DNA of 39,926 nucleotides from JAHDDY01 sp964549375 (GCA_964549375.1 CAZJWF010000014.1:1-39926); one strand, 5' to 3'. Positions 16,527-25,449 are shown, counted from the stretch's first letter. Numbers and translations are program-made. The notes: generated by a model from the letters alone, not told the origin.

Positions 16527-17789
16527 ATGAAAACAGTCATGCGTGTTGACGTTTACAAGGCGGTTTCGGGTGCTACCTCCGGCACGCCTGAAGAACGGAA
16601 ACACTTTTCCCTACATGCCATCAGCCTGACGCTGACTAAAGTCGCTGACGGGTTGATCGATCCGAAGATTGTCTTGAGCTGGCTGATCACCACCCTCGGC
16701 GCACCCGCAGCCTTTGTTGGCTTTTTAGTCCCTATTCGCGAAGCCGGGGCCTTGGCACCGCAACTGTTGATCGCGCCGTTCATCCGTGCCGCCAAGATAC
16801 GTAAATGGTACTGGACCGCCGGGTCAATTGGACAAGGGCTTTGTGTTGGCGGGATTGCCACGACAGCCTTCACGATGAGCGGTGCGGCGGCGGGCTGGGT
16901 TATTCTGGTTCTGCTGGCGATTTTCTCGGTTTGCCGTTCAATCTGCTCGGTGAGCCATAAGGATGTGCTCGGCAAGACCGTCAAAAAATCAACGCGCGGC
17001 GCGGCCACTGGCATTGCAGGCAGTCTGGCCGCAATCGGCACGTTGCTGTTTGGCGCATTGCTCGCCTTCGGGATTATCCCACGAACCGTTACGGCGCTGG
17101 CGGTGGTCATCTGCATCGCTGGCTTCGTTTGGGTGGTCGCAGGGCTGCTGTTCATGCAAATTCGCGAGAATGAAAGTCAGGTCGAAGGCATCCGCCGTTT
17201 TTCGGTCAGCGAGCTGATCGCTCCCCTGAGGGACGATCCGCAACTGCGTCGGTTCATTACTGCCCGCGCCTTGCTGATCCCGACGGCGCTTGCACCGCCG
17301 TTTCTGATCGCGATGGCGACGGTTGAGAGCGGTGGGGCGGGTGCGCTTGGTCCGTTTATTCTGGCGTCGGCATTGGCGTCTATTCTCAGCGGCTATGTCT
17401 GGGGGCGGGTGTCGGATCGCTCAAGCCGCCTGACCTTTGTTGCGGGGGGCGGGTTGGCGGCAGGCGTTCTGGGAATCGCGGCCTTGATCGCAACAGGAGC
17501 GACGCCGCGGCTTTGGGTTGTCACGGGCCTGCTGTTCGCGGCGCAGATTGGTTATGAGGGCGTGCGGACGGCGCGGAAAATCCACCTCGTCGATATGGCG
17601 GAGGAAGACAAACGCGCTGTCTATACCGCGCTTTCCAACACATTGATTGGCTTTCTACTCATCGCGGGCGGAGCGTTGGGCATCATCGCTCAGGCCGCCG
17701 GAATATGGGCGGCCCTCGGTGTTTCGGCCGTGCTTTGTGCCGCCGGAGCAGCCGTTGCGTTCGGGTTGGACGAGGTGCAGAGCCGTTAG
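16527..17789 (+). CDS. MFS transporter
   Basis: A 420-residue protein with a hydrophilic N-terminus of about 30 residues followed by about 11-12 hydrophobic segments in two bundles. The central cytoplasmic loop, MQIRENESQVEGIRRFSVSE, is near residues 210-230. A DRSSR segment follows transmembrane segment 8, similar to the MFS loop motif. The substrate is unknown. The gene is divergent from the ABC operon and convergent with lysK; the stop codons overlap (TAG at 17787-17789 against TAA on the other strand), with no terminator between them. The ribosome-binding site (GGGAAA) is weak, and an ATG at 16539 is an alternative start. Confidence 0.85.
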   Translation: MKTVMRVDVYKAVSGATSGTPEERKHFSLHAISLTLTKVADGLIDPKIVLSWLITTLGAPAAFVGFLVPIREAGALAPQLLIAPFIRAAKIRKWYWTAGSIGQGLCVGGIATTAFTMSGAAAGWVILVLLAIFSVCRSICSVSHKDVLGKTVKKSTRGAATGIAGSLAAIGTLLFGALLAFGIIPRTVTALAVVICIAGFVWVVAGLLFMQIRENESQVEGIRRFSVSELIAPLRDDPQLRRFITARALLIPTALAPPFLIAMATVESGGAGALGPFILASALASILSGYVWGRVSDRSSRLTFVAGGGLAAGVLGIAALIATGATPRLWVVTGLLFAAQIGYEGVRTARKIHLVDMAEEDKRAVYTALSNTLIGFLLIAGGALGIIAQAAGIWAALGVSAVLCAAGAAVAFGLDEVQSR

Positions 17790-19357
17790 GCCGCTGCCAA
17801 TGCCTCGTCGATCAGAGCAACCGTCTCAGGCACGCCGTAGAGTTCGACAAAGTTACCAAAGCGCGGCCCGGCGTCTTGACCCAGCAAGACTTGGTAAAGC
17901 GCCTTGAACCAGTCGCGCAGATTCTCGAACTCATGTTCCTTACCCACATCATAGATGATCTGCTGCAAGGCTTCGCCGTCCTGATCCGAAGGCACGTCCG
18001 CGAGTCGGTTCCGCAGATCGGTGAGCGCTCTTGCCTCCTGAGCAAATGGCGCTCGGCGGGATTTCGTCGGCAGCACATGGTCGTTGTAATATCGCACGGC
18101 CCCCGCCGCCGCCTCGTCTAAGCCGGGATGGGTTTCCGCCGTCGCGTCGGGCGCGTATTTGCGGATGAACCCCCAAAGCTGGTCTTTATTCTCGGCCCCC
18201 GCCGCACTGGCGAGGTTGAGCAACATTGAGAAAGACACCGCCATATCGCTCGCGGGTGGCTGGCCGCGATGCATGTGCCAGACGGGATTGTTCAGTTGCT
18301 TGGTCAAATCTTGGTCGGGGAACGCCCGCAACTGCTGATGATATTCGTCCACTGCTTTCGGGATCGAGTCGAAATAGAGCCGCTTTGCGGTTTTCGGCTT
18401 TTGATACATGAAATAGCCGAGGCTCTCTGACGGCGCATAGGTCAGCCATTCATCAACCGACAAGCCATTGCCCGCCGATTTTGAGATTTTCTGCCCCTTT
18501 TCATCGAGGAACAATTCATAGGTAAAGTGCTCTGGCGCGCGGCCCCCCAGCGCGCGGCAAATGCCGTCATAAATCGGCGTGTTGGTCGAGTGATCCTTGC
18601 CATACATCTCGAAATCAACATCGAGCGCGGCCCAGCGTGCGCCAAAATCTGGCTTCCACTGAAGCTTAACATTGCCGCCCGTTACCGGCAGCGTCGTTTC
18701 GGTTCCATCCTCATCATCAAACGTCACGGTGCCATTCTTTGCATCGACGTTTTTCATCGGCACGTAGAGCACCCGGCCCGTGGTCGGCGAGATCGGCAGA
18801 AAGATGGAATAAGTCTGTTGGCGTTCCTCGCGCAGCGACTTAAGCATGATTGCCATGATGTCATCATAGCGGTCCGCCGAACGCAGCAAGATGTCATCGA
18901 GTTTTCCGGCTTTGTAATACTCGGTAGAGCTGGCGAACTCATATTCAAAACCAAACGTATCGAGAAAGCGCCGCAGCATGGCGTTGTTGTGATTACCAAA
19001 GCTGTCGAACTCTTCGAACGGGTCCGGCACAGCCGTTAGCGGCTTATGCAGATGCTCGGCGAGTTTATCAGGATTTGGGACGTTATCCGGGACTTTCCGC
19101 ATCCCGTCCATGTCATCGGAGAAGCAGAGCAGCTTTGTCGGAATGTCCGACAAAGCCTCGAACGCGCGGCGCACCATCGTCGTGCGCGCAACCTCGCCAA
19201 AGGTGCCGATATGCGGCAGGCCGGAAGGGCCATAGCCGGTTTCAAAGAGAACATAGCCCTTTTCGGGGGGCGCTTTGGCAAAGCGTTTGACCAGCTTGCG
19301 CGCTTCTTCAAACGGCCAAGCTTTGGAGGTCATCGCTGTGTCGCGCAGGTCGGTCAT
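17786..19357 (-). CDS. lysK: Lysyl-tRNA synthetase, class I
   Basis: A 523-residue class I LysRS, which charges tRNA-Lys and is unrelated to the common class II enzyme. The HIGH-type motif is PSGLPHIGTFGE (residues 44-55) and the KMSKS-type motif is KISKSAGNG near residue 290. The C-terminal helical anticodon-binding cage follows. This archaeal-type enzyme is usual in many alphaproteobacteria. The ATG is preceded by AAAGGATAAGCCC. Whether a class II copy exists elsewhere cannot be seen. Confidence 0.96.
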   Translation of the reverse strand: MTDLRDTAMTSKAWPFEEARKLVKRFAKAPPEKGYVLFETGYGPSGLPHIGTFGEVARTTMVRRAFEALSDIPTKLLCFSDDMDGMRKVPDNVPNPDKLAEHLHKPLTAVPDPFEEFDSFGNHNNAMLRRFLDTFGFEYEFASSTEYYKAGKLDDILLRSADRYDDIMAIMLKSLREERQQTYSIFLPISPTTGRVLYVPMKNVDAKNGTVTFDDEDGTETTLPVTGGNVKLQWKPDFGARWAALDVDFEMYGKDHSTNTPIYDGICRALGGRAPEHFTYELFLDEKGQKISKSAGNGLSVDEWLTYAPSESLGYFMYQKPKTAKRLYFDSIPKAVDEYHQQLRAFPDQDLTKQLNNPVWHMHRGQPPASDMAVSFSMLLNLASAAGAENKDQLWGFIRKYAPDATAETHPGLDEAAAGAVRYYNDHVLPTKSRRAPFAQEARALTDLRNRLADVPSDQDGEALQQIIYDVGKEHEFENLRDWFKALYQVLLGQDAGPRFGNFVELYGVPETVALIDEALAAA

Positions 19358-19737
19358 GGGCTTATCCTTTGGAGTGATGCCGGAGACCTAACGGGGGCAG
19401 GCGCGGGGGTCAAATGATGATGATTGTCGCAAATGGCGGGCGGGGCGAAATTGGGTGAACGATTGCCGCGCGAAATGTCTTGCGGGACTGACCCTTTCGG
19501 CCCCGAGGATGTTTGCCCTGCAAAAATCCATCTGCCGCCGAGGGGTTCGTGCTAGCACGCTGCACGACAGGAACCGTCATTGCTTGATTGGCTCGGACGC
19601 TCCAGAGCCGAAAGAGCCACCGCCTGCCGTTCTACATCGCCAGAGTGTGGCCGGTGATGACCTTCTTTGCCTAAAGTGTCGTGTCGTCTGTGCGCATTGT
19701 TTTGAGGGTAGCCGGGTTTACCGACACAATTTCTCCA
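19358..19737. other. Intergenic region with no recognised gene
   Basis: About 380 bases separate lysK from the next promoter. The stretch holds the lysK promoter region. Open frames exist on both strands (for example 19455-19823 plus), but their amino-acid composition looks random and no ribosome-binding site supports them. No tRNA arm, SRP RNA or tmRNA motif was found. Confidence 0.5.
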
Positions 19738-19746
19738 TTGACATTT

Positions 19747-19761
19747 GTTCACTTTTAGTTC
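19747..19761. promoter_or_regulatory. LexA (SOS) box of alphaproteobacterial type
   Basis: GTTC-N7-GTTC is the direct-repeat operator recognised by LexA in alphaproteobacteria, and it occurs here exactly, with spacer ACTTTTA. A consensus -35 hexamer TTGACA sits just upstream at 19738-19743, so the box falls between the -35 and the expected -10 position, a classical repressor location. It lies 41 bases before the GTG of the next gene. Confidence 0.65.
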
Positions 19762-19801
19762 TTATTTGCCTGATCGAATCAAACGAAAGGCAACAGACGG
19801 C

Positions 19802-20479
19802 GTGGACATCGAACGGACCCTAGAAACTCAGCGGCTCAAGCTGCTCCGCATTGTGGCGGGGTTGCTTGTGCTGGTTGGGGTTCTGGCTGTTGGTCCGGTT
19901 TCGCGGCGGTTTTCGGTTTGGACCCTTGGGTTTGTCGGGTCCATCCTGTCGCGCGCGGAAGCTGCCGCACGGTACATGACCGTAACGCAAGCCTGTTTGA
20001 TGGCGGACCGATGTGGTCTTGGTGTGGATCGACGTCAGATTGCCGTGCCGGTCGTCCCGGTAATTGCGGCGAACGACACAGTTCTTTCGACGGATGAGTG
20101 TCGCAGGCGGTTGAGAGTGTTGCGGGCGACTTTATCGAATTTGCCGCGCCATGCGTTGCGCTTGCTGCGCCAGATCGCGAGACGGATACACCGCAGCGCG
20201 AAAGGGTGTTCGCCTCGCGTTGTTATCTGTCGCTCGGCTGCGATTCAGGCTTGGCAACACGCGACAAAGCGTATCGAGCGCCCGCCTGATAAACGTGCGC
20301 CGATTTCATCGTTTCTTGCACCTCCCCCGGTTCCCCGGCGGGAGGCGCAAGCGGTTGGGCCGCCCGACCACAACGGTGCGGCCTTTTCCAATATTCTTGC
20401 AATTCTACCCTCACGGGCTTCTGATAATTGTAACACTGCCTTCGCAGGTATGATGGAACGATCAGGGAGGATATTATGA
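19802..20479 (+). CDS. Conserved-looking hypothetical protein with one N-terminal membrane segment
   Basis: A 225-residue protein with a short charged start (VDIERTLETQRLKLLR) and one hydrophobic helix (IVAGLLVLVGVLAVG). The rest is arginine-rich and includes LSNLPRHALRLLRQIARRI and IERPPDKR. The pattern resembles hypothetical proteins of Rhodobacteraceae, but I cannot assign a function. The GTG at 19802 was chosen for the AAAGG upstream and its position after the LexA box; a TTG at 19745 would place the operator inside the gene. Its TGA overlaps the next ATG in an ATGA. A terminator-like hairpin near 20358-20387 lies within the last 40 codons, so the true 3' end deserves a check. Confidence 0.6.
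   Translation: MDIERTLETQRLKLLRIVAGLLVLVGVLAVGPVSRRFSVWTLGFVGSILSRAEAAARYMTVTQACLMADRCGLGVDRRQIAVPVVPVIAANDTVLSTDECRRRLRVLRATLSNLPRHALRLLRQIARRIHRSAKGCSPRVVICRSAAIQAWQHATKRIERPPDKRAPISSFLAPPPVPRREAQAVGPPDHNGAAFSNILAILPSRASDNCNTAFAGMMERSGRIL
20358..20387 (+). terminator. Terminator-like hairpin inside the 3' end of the hypothetical gene
   Basis: Arms GGCCGC and GCGGCC, with an inner CCG/CGG pairing, are followed by TTTT. It has the form of an intrinsic terminator but lies inside an open frame and about 90 bases before the DsrE-family start. It could attenuate downstream expression, or it could be coincidental in a GC-rich coding region. Confidence 0.35.
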
Positions 20480-20922
20480 CTTTTTTCAAATCAATCGCCC
20501 TCGCGCTCACGGCGGTCATCGGACTTGCATTTCTCGCACAGGCAAACACGCAGGAGCCAACCCGCATTGCGATTCATGTCGATGATAACGACCCCAAGCG
20601 CATGAATATGGCGTTGAACAACGCCAAGAATATCCAGAAATACTATGACGGTGTTGGCGAAGAAGTTGAGATCCGGATTGTGGCCTACGGGCCGGGCCTG
20701 CATATGCTGCGCGCAGATACCTCGCCTGTGGCCCACCGGATCGAAACTATGTCGCTGGAGCTGCCAAATCTGACCTTCGCCGCCTGCGGCAACACCCACG
20801 CGGCGATGAGCGCCAAGGCCGACAAGGAGGTCGAATTGCTCGAAGAGGCGGAATTGGTGCCATCCGGTGTGGTCGAACTGGTTGAACTGCAAAAAGACGG
20901 CTGGGCCTATATCCGGCCCTGA
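20476..20922 (+). CDS. Exported DsrE-family protein
   Basis: A 148-residue protein with a Sec signal peptide (cleavage near residue 23, FLAQANT). It has a DsrE/DsrF-like core: RIAIHVDDNDPKRMNMALNNA, a central VEIRIVAYGPGLHML strand, and FAACGNTH carrying the single conserved-position Cys. Cytoplasmic DsrE proteins relay sulfur; exported members have no settled function. The ATG is preceded by GGGAGGATATT, a strong ribosome-binding site, and overlaps the stop of the LexA-box gene, so the two probably form an operon. It converges on guaB with only 3 bases between stops. Confidence 0.85.
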   Translation: MTFFKSIALALTAVIGLAFLAQANTQEPTRIAIHVDDNDPKRMNMALNNAKNIQKYYDGVGEEVEIRIVAYGPGLHMLRADTSPVAHRIETMSLELPNLTFAACGNTHAAMSAKADKEVELLEEAELVPSGVVELVELQKDGWAYIRP

Positions 20923-20925
20923 CCG

Positions 20926-22389
20926 CTACGATCCCATCCGGTAGTTCGGGCTTTCGCGCGTAATTGTCACGTCATGAGCGTGGCTTTCGCGCAGGCCCGC
21001 GCCGGTGATCTTGACGAAGCCGCATTGCGTCCGCATCTGATCAATCGTTTCTGCCCCGGTATATCCCATCGCTGCGCGCAGACCGCCCACGAGCTGATGC
21101 AAGATCGAGCCAACCGCCCCCTTATACGGCACCTGCCCCTCGATGCCTTCGGGGACAAGTTTCATCGTATCTTGAACGTCCTTTTGGAAGTACCGATCCG
21201 CCGAACCACGCGCCATTGCGCCGACGCTGCCCATTCCGCGATAAGCCTTATAGCTCCGACCCTGATAGACGAAGACATCGCCCGGCGCCTCATCGACACC
21301 GGCCAGCATCGAGCCGATCATCGCGCAATGCGCCCCGGCCGCGATGGCTTTCGCCAGATCGCCTGAGAATTTGATCCCGCCATCCGCGATAACGGGCGTG
21401 CCTGATTTCGCCGCCTCTTCCGCGCAGTCAAGAACAGCCGTGAGTTGCGGCACGCCAACCCCAGCGACAATCCGGGTGGTACAGATCGAACCAGGGCCGA
21501 TACCGACTTTGACACAATCCGCACCAGCGCCGATCAGGGCTTTCGTTGCCTCTGGCGTGGCCACGTTGCCCGCGACGACTTGCACAGAATTCGAGTGCTT
21601 TTTGATCGCCTCGACCGCCGCACTGACAGAGTTGGAATGACCATGCGCGGTATCAATCACAAGCAAATCAACGCCTGCATCAATCAGTGCCGCCGAACGC
21701 TCGAACCCCGTGTCGCCCACCGTTGACGCCGCCGCAACGCGCAAGCGGCCCAGCTCGTCTTTCGTGGCAATCGGGTTGAGCTGGGATTTCTCAATGTCCT
21801 TGACCGTCATCAAACCAATGCAACGATCCTCGGCATCCACGACAAGCAGCTTTTCGATCCGGCGAGATTGCAGCAAGCGCCGCGCTTCGCTGTGATCTAC
21901 TGGCTCGCGGATGGTCGCGAGGTCATCCTTGGTCATCATATCCTTGACCAGAGTCGCAGCGTTTTCTGTGAAACGCATATCGCGGTTAGTCAAAATGCCG
22001 ACCAGCTTGTCGCTCGCCGGGTCGATCACTGGGAACCCGCTGATCCCATGTTCGTCTTGCAGCGCCCGCGCATCTGCGAGGGTCTGATCCGGCGCGAGAC
22101 TAATGGGTTTGTAGACGATACCCTGCTCGAAACGCTTGACCCGCCCGACCTGACGCGCCTGTTCCTCGACATCGAGATTGCGATGAATGACGCCCATGCC
22201 GCCCGCTTGCGCCATCGCAATGGCCATCTCGAATTCTGTCACTGTATCCATTGCCGATGACAGCAATGGGATATTTAGGGCGATATTCTTCGTCACATGC
22301 GTTCGCGTATCCGCTTCGGCAGGAATAATTGCACTCTGCGCGGGCACAAGCAGCACATCATCAAAAGTCAAAGCTTCGCGGATTGTCAT
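20926..22389 (-). CDS. guaB: Inosine-5'-monophosphate dehydrogenase
   Basis: A 487-residue enzyme that oxidises IMP to XMP, the committed step of GMP synthesis. The N-terminal TFDDVLLVPAQS begins the barrel. Two CBS domains occupy about residues 95-205 (GFPVIDPASDKLVGILT and LLVVDAEDRCIGLMT). The catalytic loop GPGSICTTRIVAG contains Cys303, and the flap has YRGMGSVGAM. The length and all landmarks are standard. It is transcribed alone, facing the DsrE-family gene with no visible terminator and diverging from the DUF3047 gene. Confidence 0.97.
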   Translation of the reverse strand: MTIREALTFDDVLLVPAQSAIIPAEADTRTHVTKNIALNIPLLSSAMDTVTEFEMAIAMAQAGGMGVIHRNLDVEEQARQVGRVKRFEQGIVYKPISLAPDQTLADARALQDEHGISGFPVIDPASDKLVGILTNRDMRFTENAATLVKDMMTKDDLATIREPVDHSEARRLLQSRRIEKLLVVDAEDRCIGLMTVKDIEKSQLNPIATKDELGRLRVAAASTVGDTGFERSAALIDAGVDLLVIDTAHGHSNSVSAAVEAIKKHSNSVQVVAGNVATPEATKALIGAGADCVKVGIGPGSICTTRIVAGVGVPQLTAVLDCAEEAAKSGTPVIADGGIKFSGDLAKAIAAGAHCAMIGSMLAGVDEAPGDVFVYQGRSYKAYRGMGSVGAMARGSADRYFQKDVQDTMKLVPEGIEGQVPYKGAVGSILHQLVGGLRAAMGYTGAETIDQMRTQCGFVKITGAGLRESHAHDVTITRESPNYRMGS

Positions 22390-22487
22390 CGGTACGTCCC
22401 CTTACGGTCCTGTCCGTCGCCCCGATCACGGCGGCGGGTGATGACGATTGCGTATTTCATGCTGCGCCCGCGAAGGGAAGGAGAAAA

Positions 22488-23228
22488 ATGCGTTCAAGGC
22501 TCCGTGAAGGGGCTTTTCGCATCAAACCGAAGCGGGTTAACATTTGCATCGTGAAGAAGTGTCTTACGAACGTTGTTGTGCTTTGTGGTCTGGTCTCCTC
22601 CGCAATCGCGGGTGAAATGGAGATTTCGCCGGGCTTGTCGGATTGGCAAGAACTGAAATACGACGGCTATACGCCCAATCGCTGGCGCGAAGATGCCGGG
22701 TCTCTGGTAATCTCCGGCCAAAACAGCGTTTCGGTTTTGTATCGGTCTGCCAATATCTCTCCGGTCGAGACGCCGATTTTGCGCTGGAAGTGGCGGGTAG
22801 ATCAGGGGCCGCCGAAGACCAATATTTTCCGCAAAGGCAATGACGATAAGGCGATCTCGCTGATCGTCGCCTTTGCTTACGATTCGCCCAACGCAACGAT
22901 CAAAGAAAGTATGAAGCGAATTTTCGTTGAGGCGGTTGCCGGGAAAGACGCGCCGGGGCGCTTGGTGGACCTCGCTTGGGGCGGCGATTCTCACTCAGGG
23001 GCCGTCGCAGAAAGTCCGTACTACGGGTATTCTGGTCGGATCGTTGCTATGCATCCTGAAGGCGGCGAGGGATGGGTCGAAGAAGCGATAGATATTGCGG
23101 AGCTTTATCGGCAGCAATGGGGAACGGCGCCGCCGAGAATTACGCATATCGCCGTTTCAAGCGACAGCGATGATACCGGAAAGCCCGTGGATGCGCGGAT
23201 CACGAATATTCGCTTTACCGCAAAATAG
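22488..23228 (+). CDS. DUF3047 family exported protein
   Basis: A 246-residue protein with a basic N-terminus and a hydrophobic stretch (CLTNVVVLCGLVSSAIAG) that looks like a Sec signal cleaved near residue 43. The mature part has the DUF3047 pattern: WQELKYDG, ILRWKWRVDQGPPKTNI, DDKAISLIVAFAYD, and the late THIAVSSDSDDTGKPVDARI strand. Function is unknown. The start at 22488 was chosen because AAGGAG lies directly upstream; a GTG at 22551 would give a shorter signal but has no good ribosome-binding site. A strong terminator follows 42 bases after the stop. Confidence 0.8.
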   Translation: MRSRLREGAFRIKPKRVNICIVKKCLTNVVVLCGLVSSAIAGEMEISPGLSDWQELKYDGYTPNRWREDAGSLVISGQNSVSVLYRSANISPVETPILRWKWRVDQGPPKTNIFRKGNDDKAISLIVAFAYDSPNATIKESMKRIFVEAVAGKDAPGRLVDLAWGGDSHSGAVAESPYYGYSGRIVAMHPEGGEGWVEEAIDIAELYRQQWGTAPPRITHIAVSSDSDDTGKPVDARITNIRFTAK

Positions 23229-23270
23229 CGGCCTCAAATTTTCAAAACAGTTACGCGCCAAACTATAGGA

Positions 23271-23309
23271 AAGCCGCCCAAATTGCTTCGGGCGGCTTTT
23301 GACTTTTTT
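23271..23309. terminator. Bidirectional rho-independent terminator
   Basis: AAGCCGCCC (23271-23279) pairs perfectly with GGGCGGCTT (23290-23298). On the plus strand TTTT and then a run of six T (23304-23309) follow. On the minus strand the tail is TTTCC. It lies between the convergent DUF3047 and family-5 binding-protein genes and can serve both. Confidence 0.9.
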
Positions 23310-23364
23310 GGCCGTCGATGGTCTGCGATGCAGACCATCTGTCGCTTGAGAAAACGCGGCGTGC

Positions 23365-24960
23365 TTACGCAACCCACCAACGTTTGATGAAGTGACCACC
23401 GTCCATTTCCCAGCCACCGCCGAGATTTGGACCAACACCGATCTTGTCCGAAACCGCCGCAATGTCTTTACCGAATGCAGGAATAATCGTGCCCCCGCGA
23501 TCCGACAGAATGTGCTGAACGGTTTGGTACATGTCTTTACGCTTGTCGTCGTCAAGCTCGGCACGGCAGGCTTTCACAAGCGCGTTCACCGATGCGATAT
23601 CGACATTCGTGTCGTTCCAAGGCGCGCCGCCGATGTAACAGATCGACAGGATCATGTCTTCGACAGGGCGTGGTCCCCAGTAACACGCGCAGAACGGTTG
23701 TACGTTCCAAACGTTCGACCAGTAGCCATCTTTAGGCTCACGCGACAGCTCGACATTGATGCCAGCAGCTTGCCAATCTTCGAGGAACAGCTCAGCCGCA
23801 TCACCTGCACCGCCGTAAGCCGTATCAGCAAAGCGATACTTGATCGCAGTGTCTGCATGGCCCGACTTTTTCAGGTGATATTTCGCACGATCCAGATCCT
23901 GCTCGACCTTGAGGTCAGGGTCATAGCTCGCGAATTGTGGGCCAAGTGGTTGGTCGTTACCGACTTTACCGTAGCCGTAGAGGACCTTTTCAACGAACGC
24001 TTCGCGGTTCGTTGCGAGTTTAAGCGCCATGCGGAAATCGTAGTTTTCGTAAGGTGCCGCTTCCATCCGCATCGGGTGCGTGAAGGCAAGGTTTGATTCG
24101 ACGTCGATGATCTGCACACCCGCCTTGCGCTTCAGACGCTCGATCGTTTTCAGTGCAGGACGGTTGATGATGTCGACTTCGCCTGTAACCAGTGCGTTAA
24201 CACGGGCGGTGTCGTCGAGAATGGCAACCATCTCAACGGTATCAGCGTGACCGAAGTCGTCGCCTTGCCAAGCATTCGGGTTTTTCTTGAAGCTGGCGCG
24301 GATGCCAGGCTCAAAATCTTCGAGAAGATACGTGCCCGTACCCGCCTTCGAAAGAACATCAGCTTTGCCATCGACCGTTGGAACGATGGTCAAGTGGTAG
24401 TCTGTCAGAAGGAACGGGAAGTTCGCGTTACCTGAAGCCAGTTTGACAACAACGGTGTCTTTGCCGTCTGCCGAAACATCTTCGATCGCCTCGAACACAC
24501 CTTTCGCGCCGGACTTGGAGTCTTCGCCGCGGTGGGTGTTGATCGAGTTGATCACGTCCTCGGTCGTCAGACTCTTACCGTTTGAGAACTCAACGCCCTT
24601 GCGAAGCTTAAAGCGCCACTCAGTTGCATCGTCGCTGGCTTCCCAGCTTTCCGCAAGACCGGGCGATGCCGAGTTGTCTTGGCCAACTTCAACAAGGCTG
24701 TCGCGGAAAGCACGGCTGACCGCGATCATGAAGGTCGCATTGTAAGTCGCAGAATCGAGCGAATCAATTGTATTCGCATCGTTGAGACCAACTTTCATGT
24801 GGCCGCCTTTTTTCGGCTTAGCTGCGTAAGCGCGGCCCGACCAGAGCGCAGAAGCCGAAGCCGCCGTCATGCCGAGAGCCGTTGCGCCGACCATGAAGTC
24901 ACGGCGGTTTGCCGTAGGGTCTGCCAGAATATTTTCGATTAGTTGCTTGTCGTCAGACAT
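23365..24960 (-). CDS. ABC transporter substrate-binding protein, family 5 (peptide/nickel/opine type), Tat-exported
   Basis: A 531-residue periplasmic binding protein of the SBP_bac_5 family. The N-terminus carries a twin-arginine motif, NRRDFMVG (Arg19-Arg20), followed by a weakly hydrophobic helix and a cleavage region near GRAYA. The body has the family features DSLDSATYNATFM, a ditag-like WRFKLRKGVEFSNGKSLTTEDV segment and the late CYWGPRPVEDMILSI. Substrates in the family range from oligopeptides to glycosides and opines. No permease or ATPase genes of the Dpp/Opp type adjoin it. The ribosome-binding site is AGGGAGAAACC. Confidence 0.92.
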   Translation of the reverse strand: MSDDKQLIENILADPTANRRDFMVGATALGMTAASASALWSGRAYAAKPKKGGHMKVGLNDANTIDSLDSATYNATFMIAVSRAFRDSLVEVGQDNSASPGLAESWEASDDATEWRFKLRKGVEFSNGKSLTTEDVINSINTHRGEDSKSGAKGVFEAIEDVSADGKDTVVVKLASGNANFPFLLTDYHLTIVPTVDGKADVLSKAGTGTYLLEDFEPGIRASFKKNPNAWQGDDFGHADTVEMVAILDDTARVNALVTGEVDIINRPALKTIERLKRKAGVQIIDVESNLAFTHPMRMEAAPYENYDFRMALKLATNREAFVEKVLYGYGKVGNDQPLGPQFASYDPDLKVEQDLDRAKYHLKKSGHADTAIKYRFADTAYGGAGDAAELFLEDWQAAGINVELSREPKDGYWSNVWNVQPFCACYWGPRPVEDMILSICYIGGAPWNDTNVDIASVNALVKACRAELDDDKRKDMYQTVQHILSDRGGTIIPAFGKDIAAVSDKIGVGPNLGGGWEMDGGHFIKRWWVA

Positions 24961-25077
24961 GGTTTCTCCCTGAAACGTTTTTCGAGCCTAGTTTTTGTTC
25001 AATCACACTAGCAGGGTGACAGGGGGCATGACAAATCATACCTAAAAACCGACTATTTACAGGGAGTTTTCGTCATT

Positions 25078-25449
25078 TTAGCTATGAAACGGGTTGGTTC
25101 GTTCAATCAGAACGCCTACCCCAGCCGCTTGAGGAAAAATCTCAGGCTTCATAACTTCGGCAGAAGCTCTCTCAATACGAGAGTCGGCAAACAAAAAGGC
25201 AAATATTTCATCCGCTAGCTGTTCTACGAGATCGATATGGCGCCCACTCTGCGAGAGGTTTCGAAGGTGCTCCACAATCGGCGCGTAGGACACATAATCC
25301 TGATTTTCTTCGCTCGGGTTTTTGGGTATTGCGACCGTCATATTGATCGAAATTACAACTTCTTGTTGCTTTAACTTCTCATCTGGCAAGACGCCAATCG
25401 AGAGCGGCAAGCTGAGGCGGTCAATTTTTACAACAGTTGTCTGGCTCAT
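25078..25449 (-). CDS. folB: Dihydroneopterin aldolase family protein
   Basis: A 123-residue protein of the FolB/FolX fold, which acts on dihydroneopterin (or its triphosphate) in folate synthesis. The N-terminal SLPLSIGVLPDEKLKQQ resembles the family start. The DYVSYAPIVEHL segment, HIDLVEQLADEI with the substrate-binding Glu, and the catalytic Lys101 in VMKPEIF are present. It begins about 55 bases after the secA stop on the same strand and is probably cotranscribed. Discrimination between aldolase and epimerase function cannot be made here. Confidence 0.85.
   Translation of the reverse strand: MSQTTVVKIDRLSLPLSIGVLPDEKLKQQEVVISINMTVAIPKNPSEENQDYVSYAPIVEHLRNLSQSGRHIDLVEQLADEIFAFLFADSRIERASAEVMKPEIFPQAAGVGVLIERTNPFHS

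Noticed and set aside
19455..19823. 122-codon plus-strand open frame between lysK and the LexA-box gene
   Set aside because: No ribosome-binding site, composition looks random, and it overlaps the LexA box and the promoter of the next gene.
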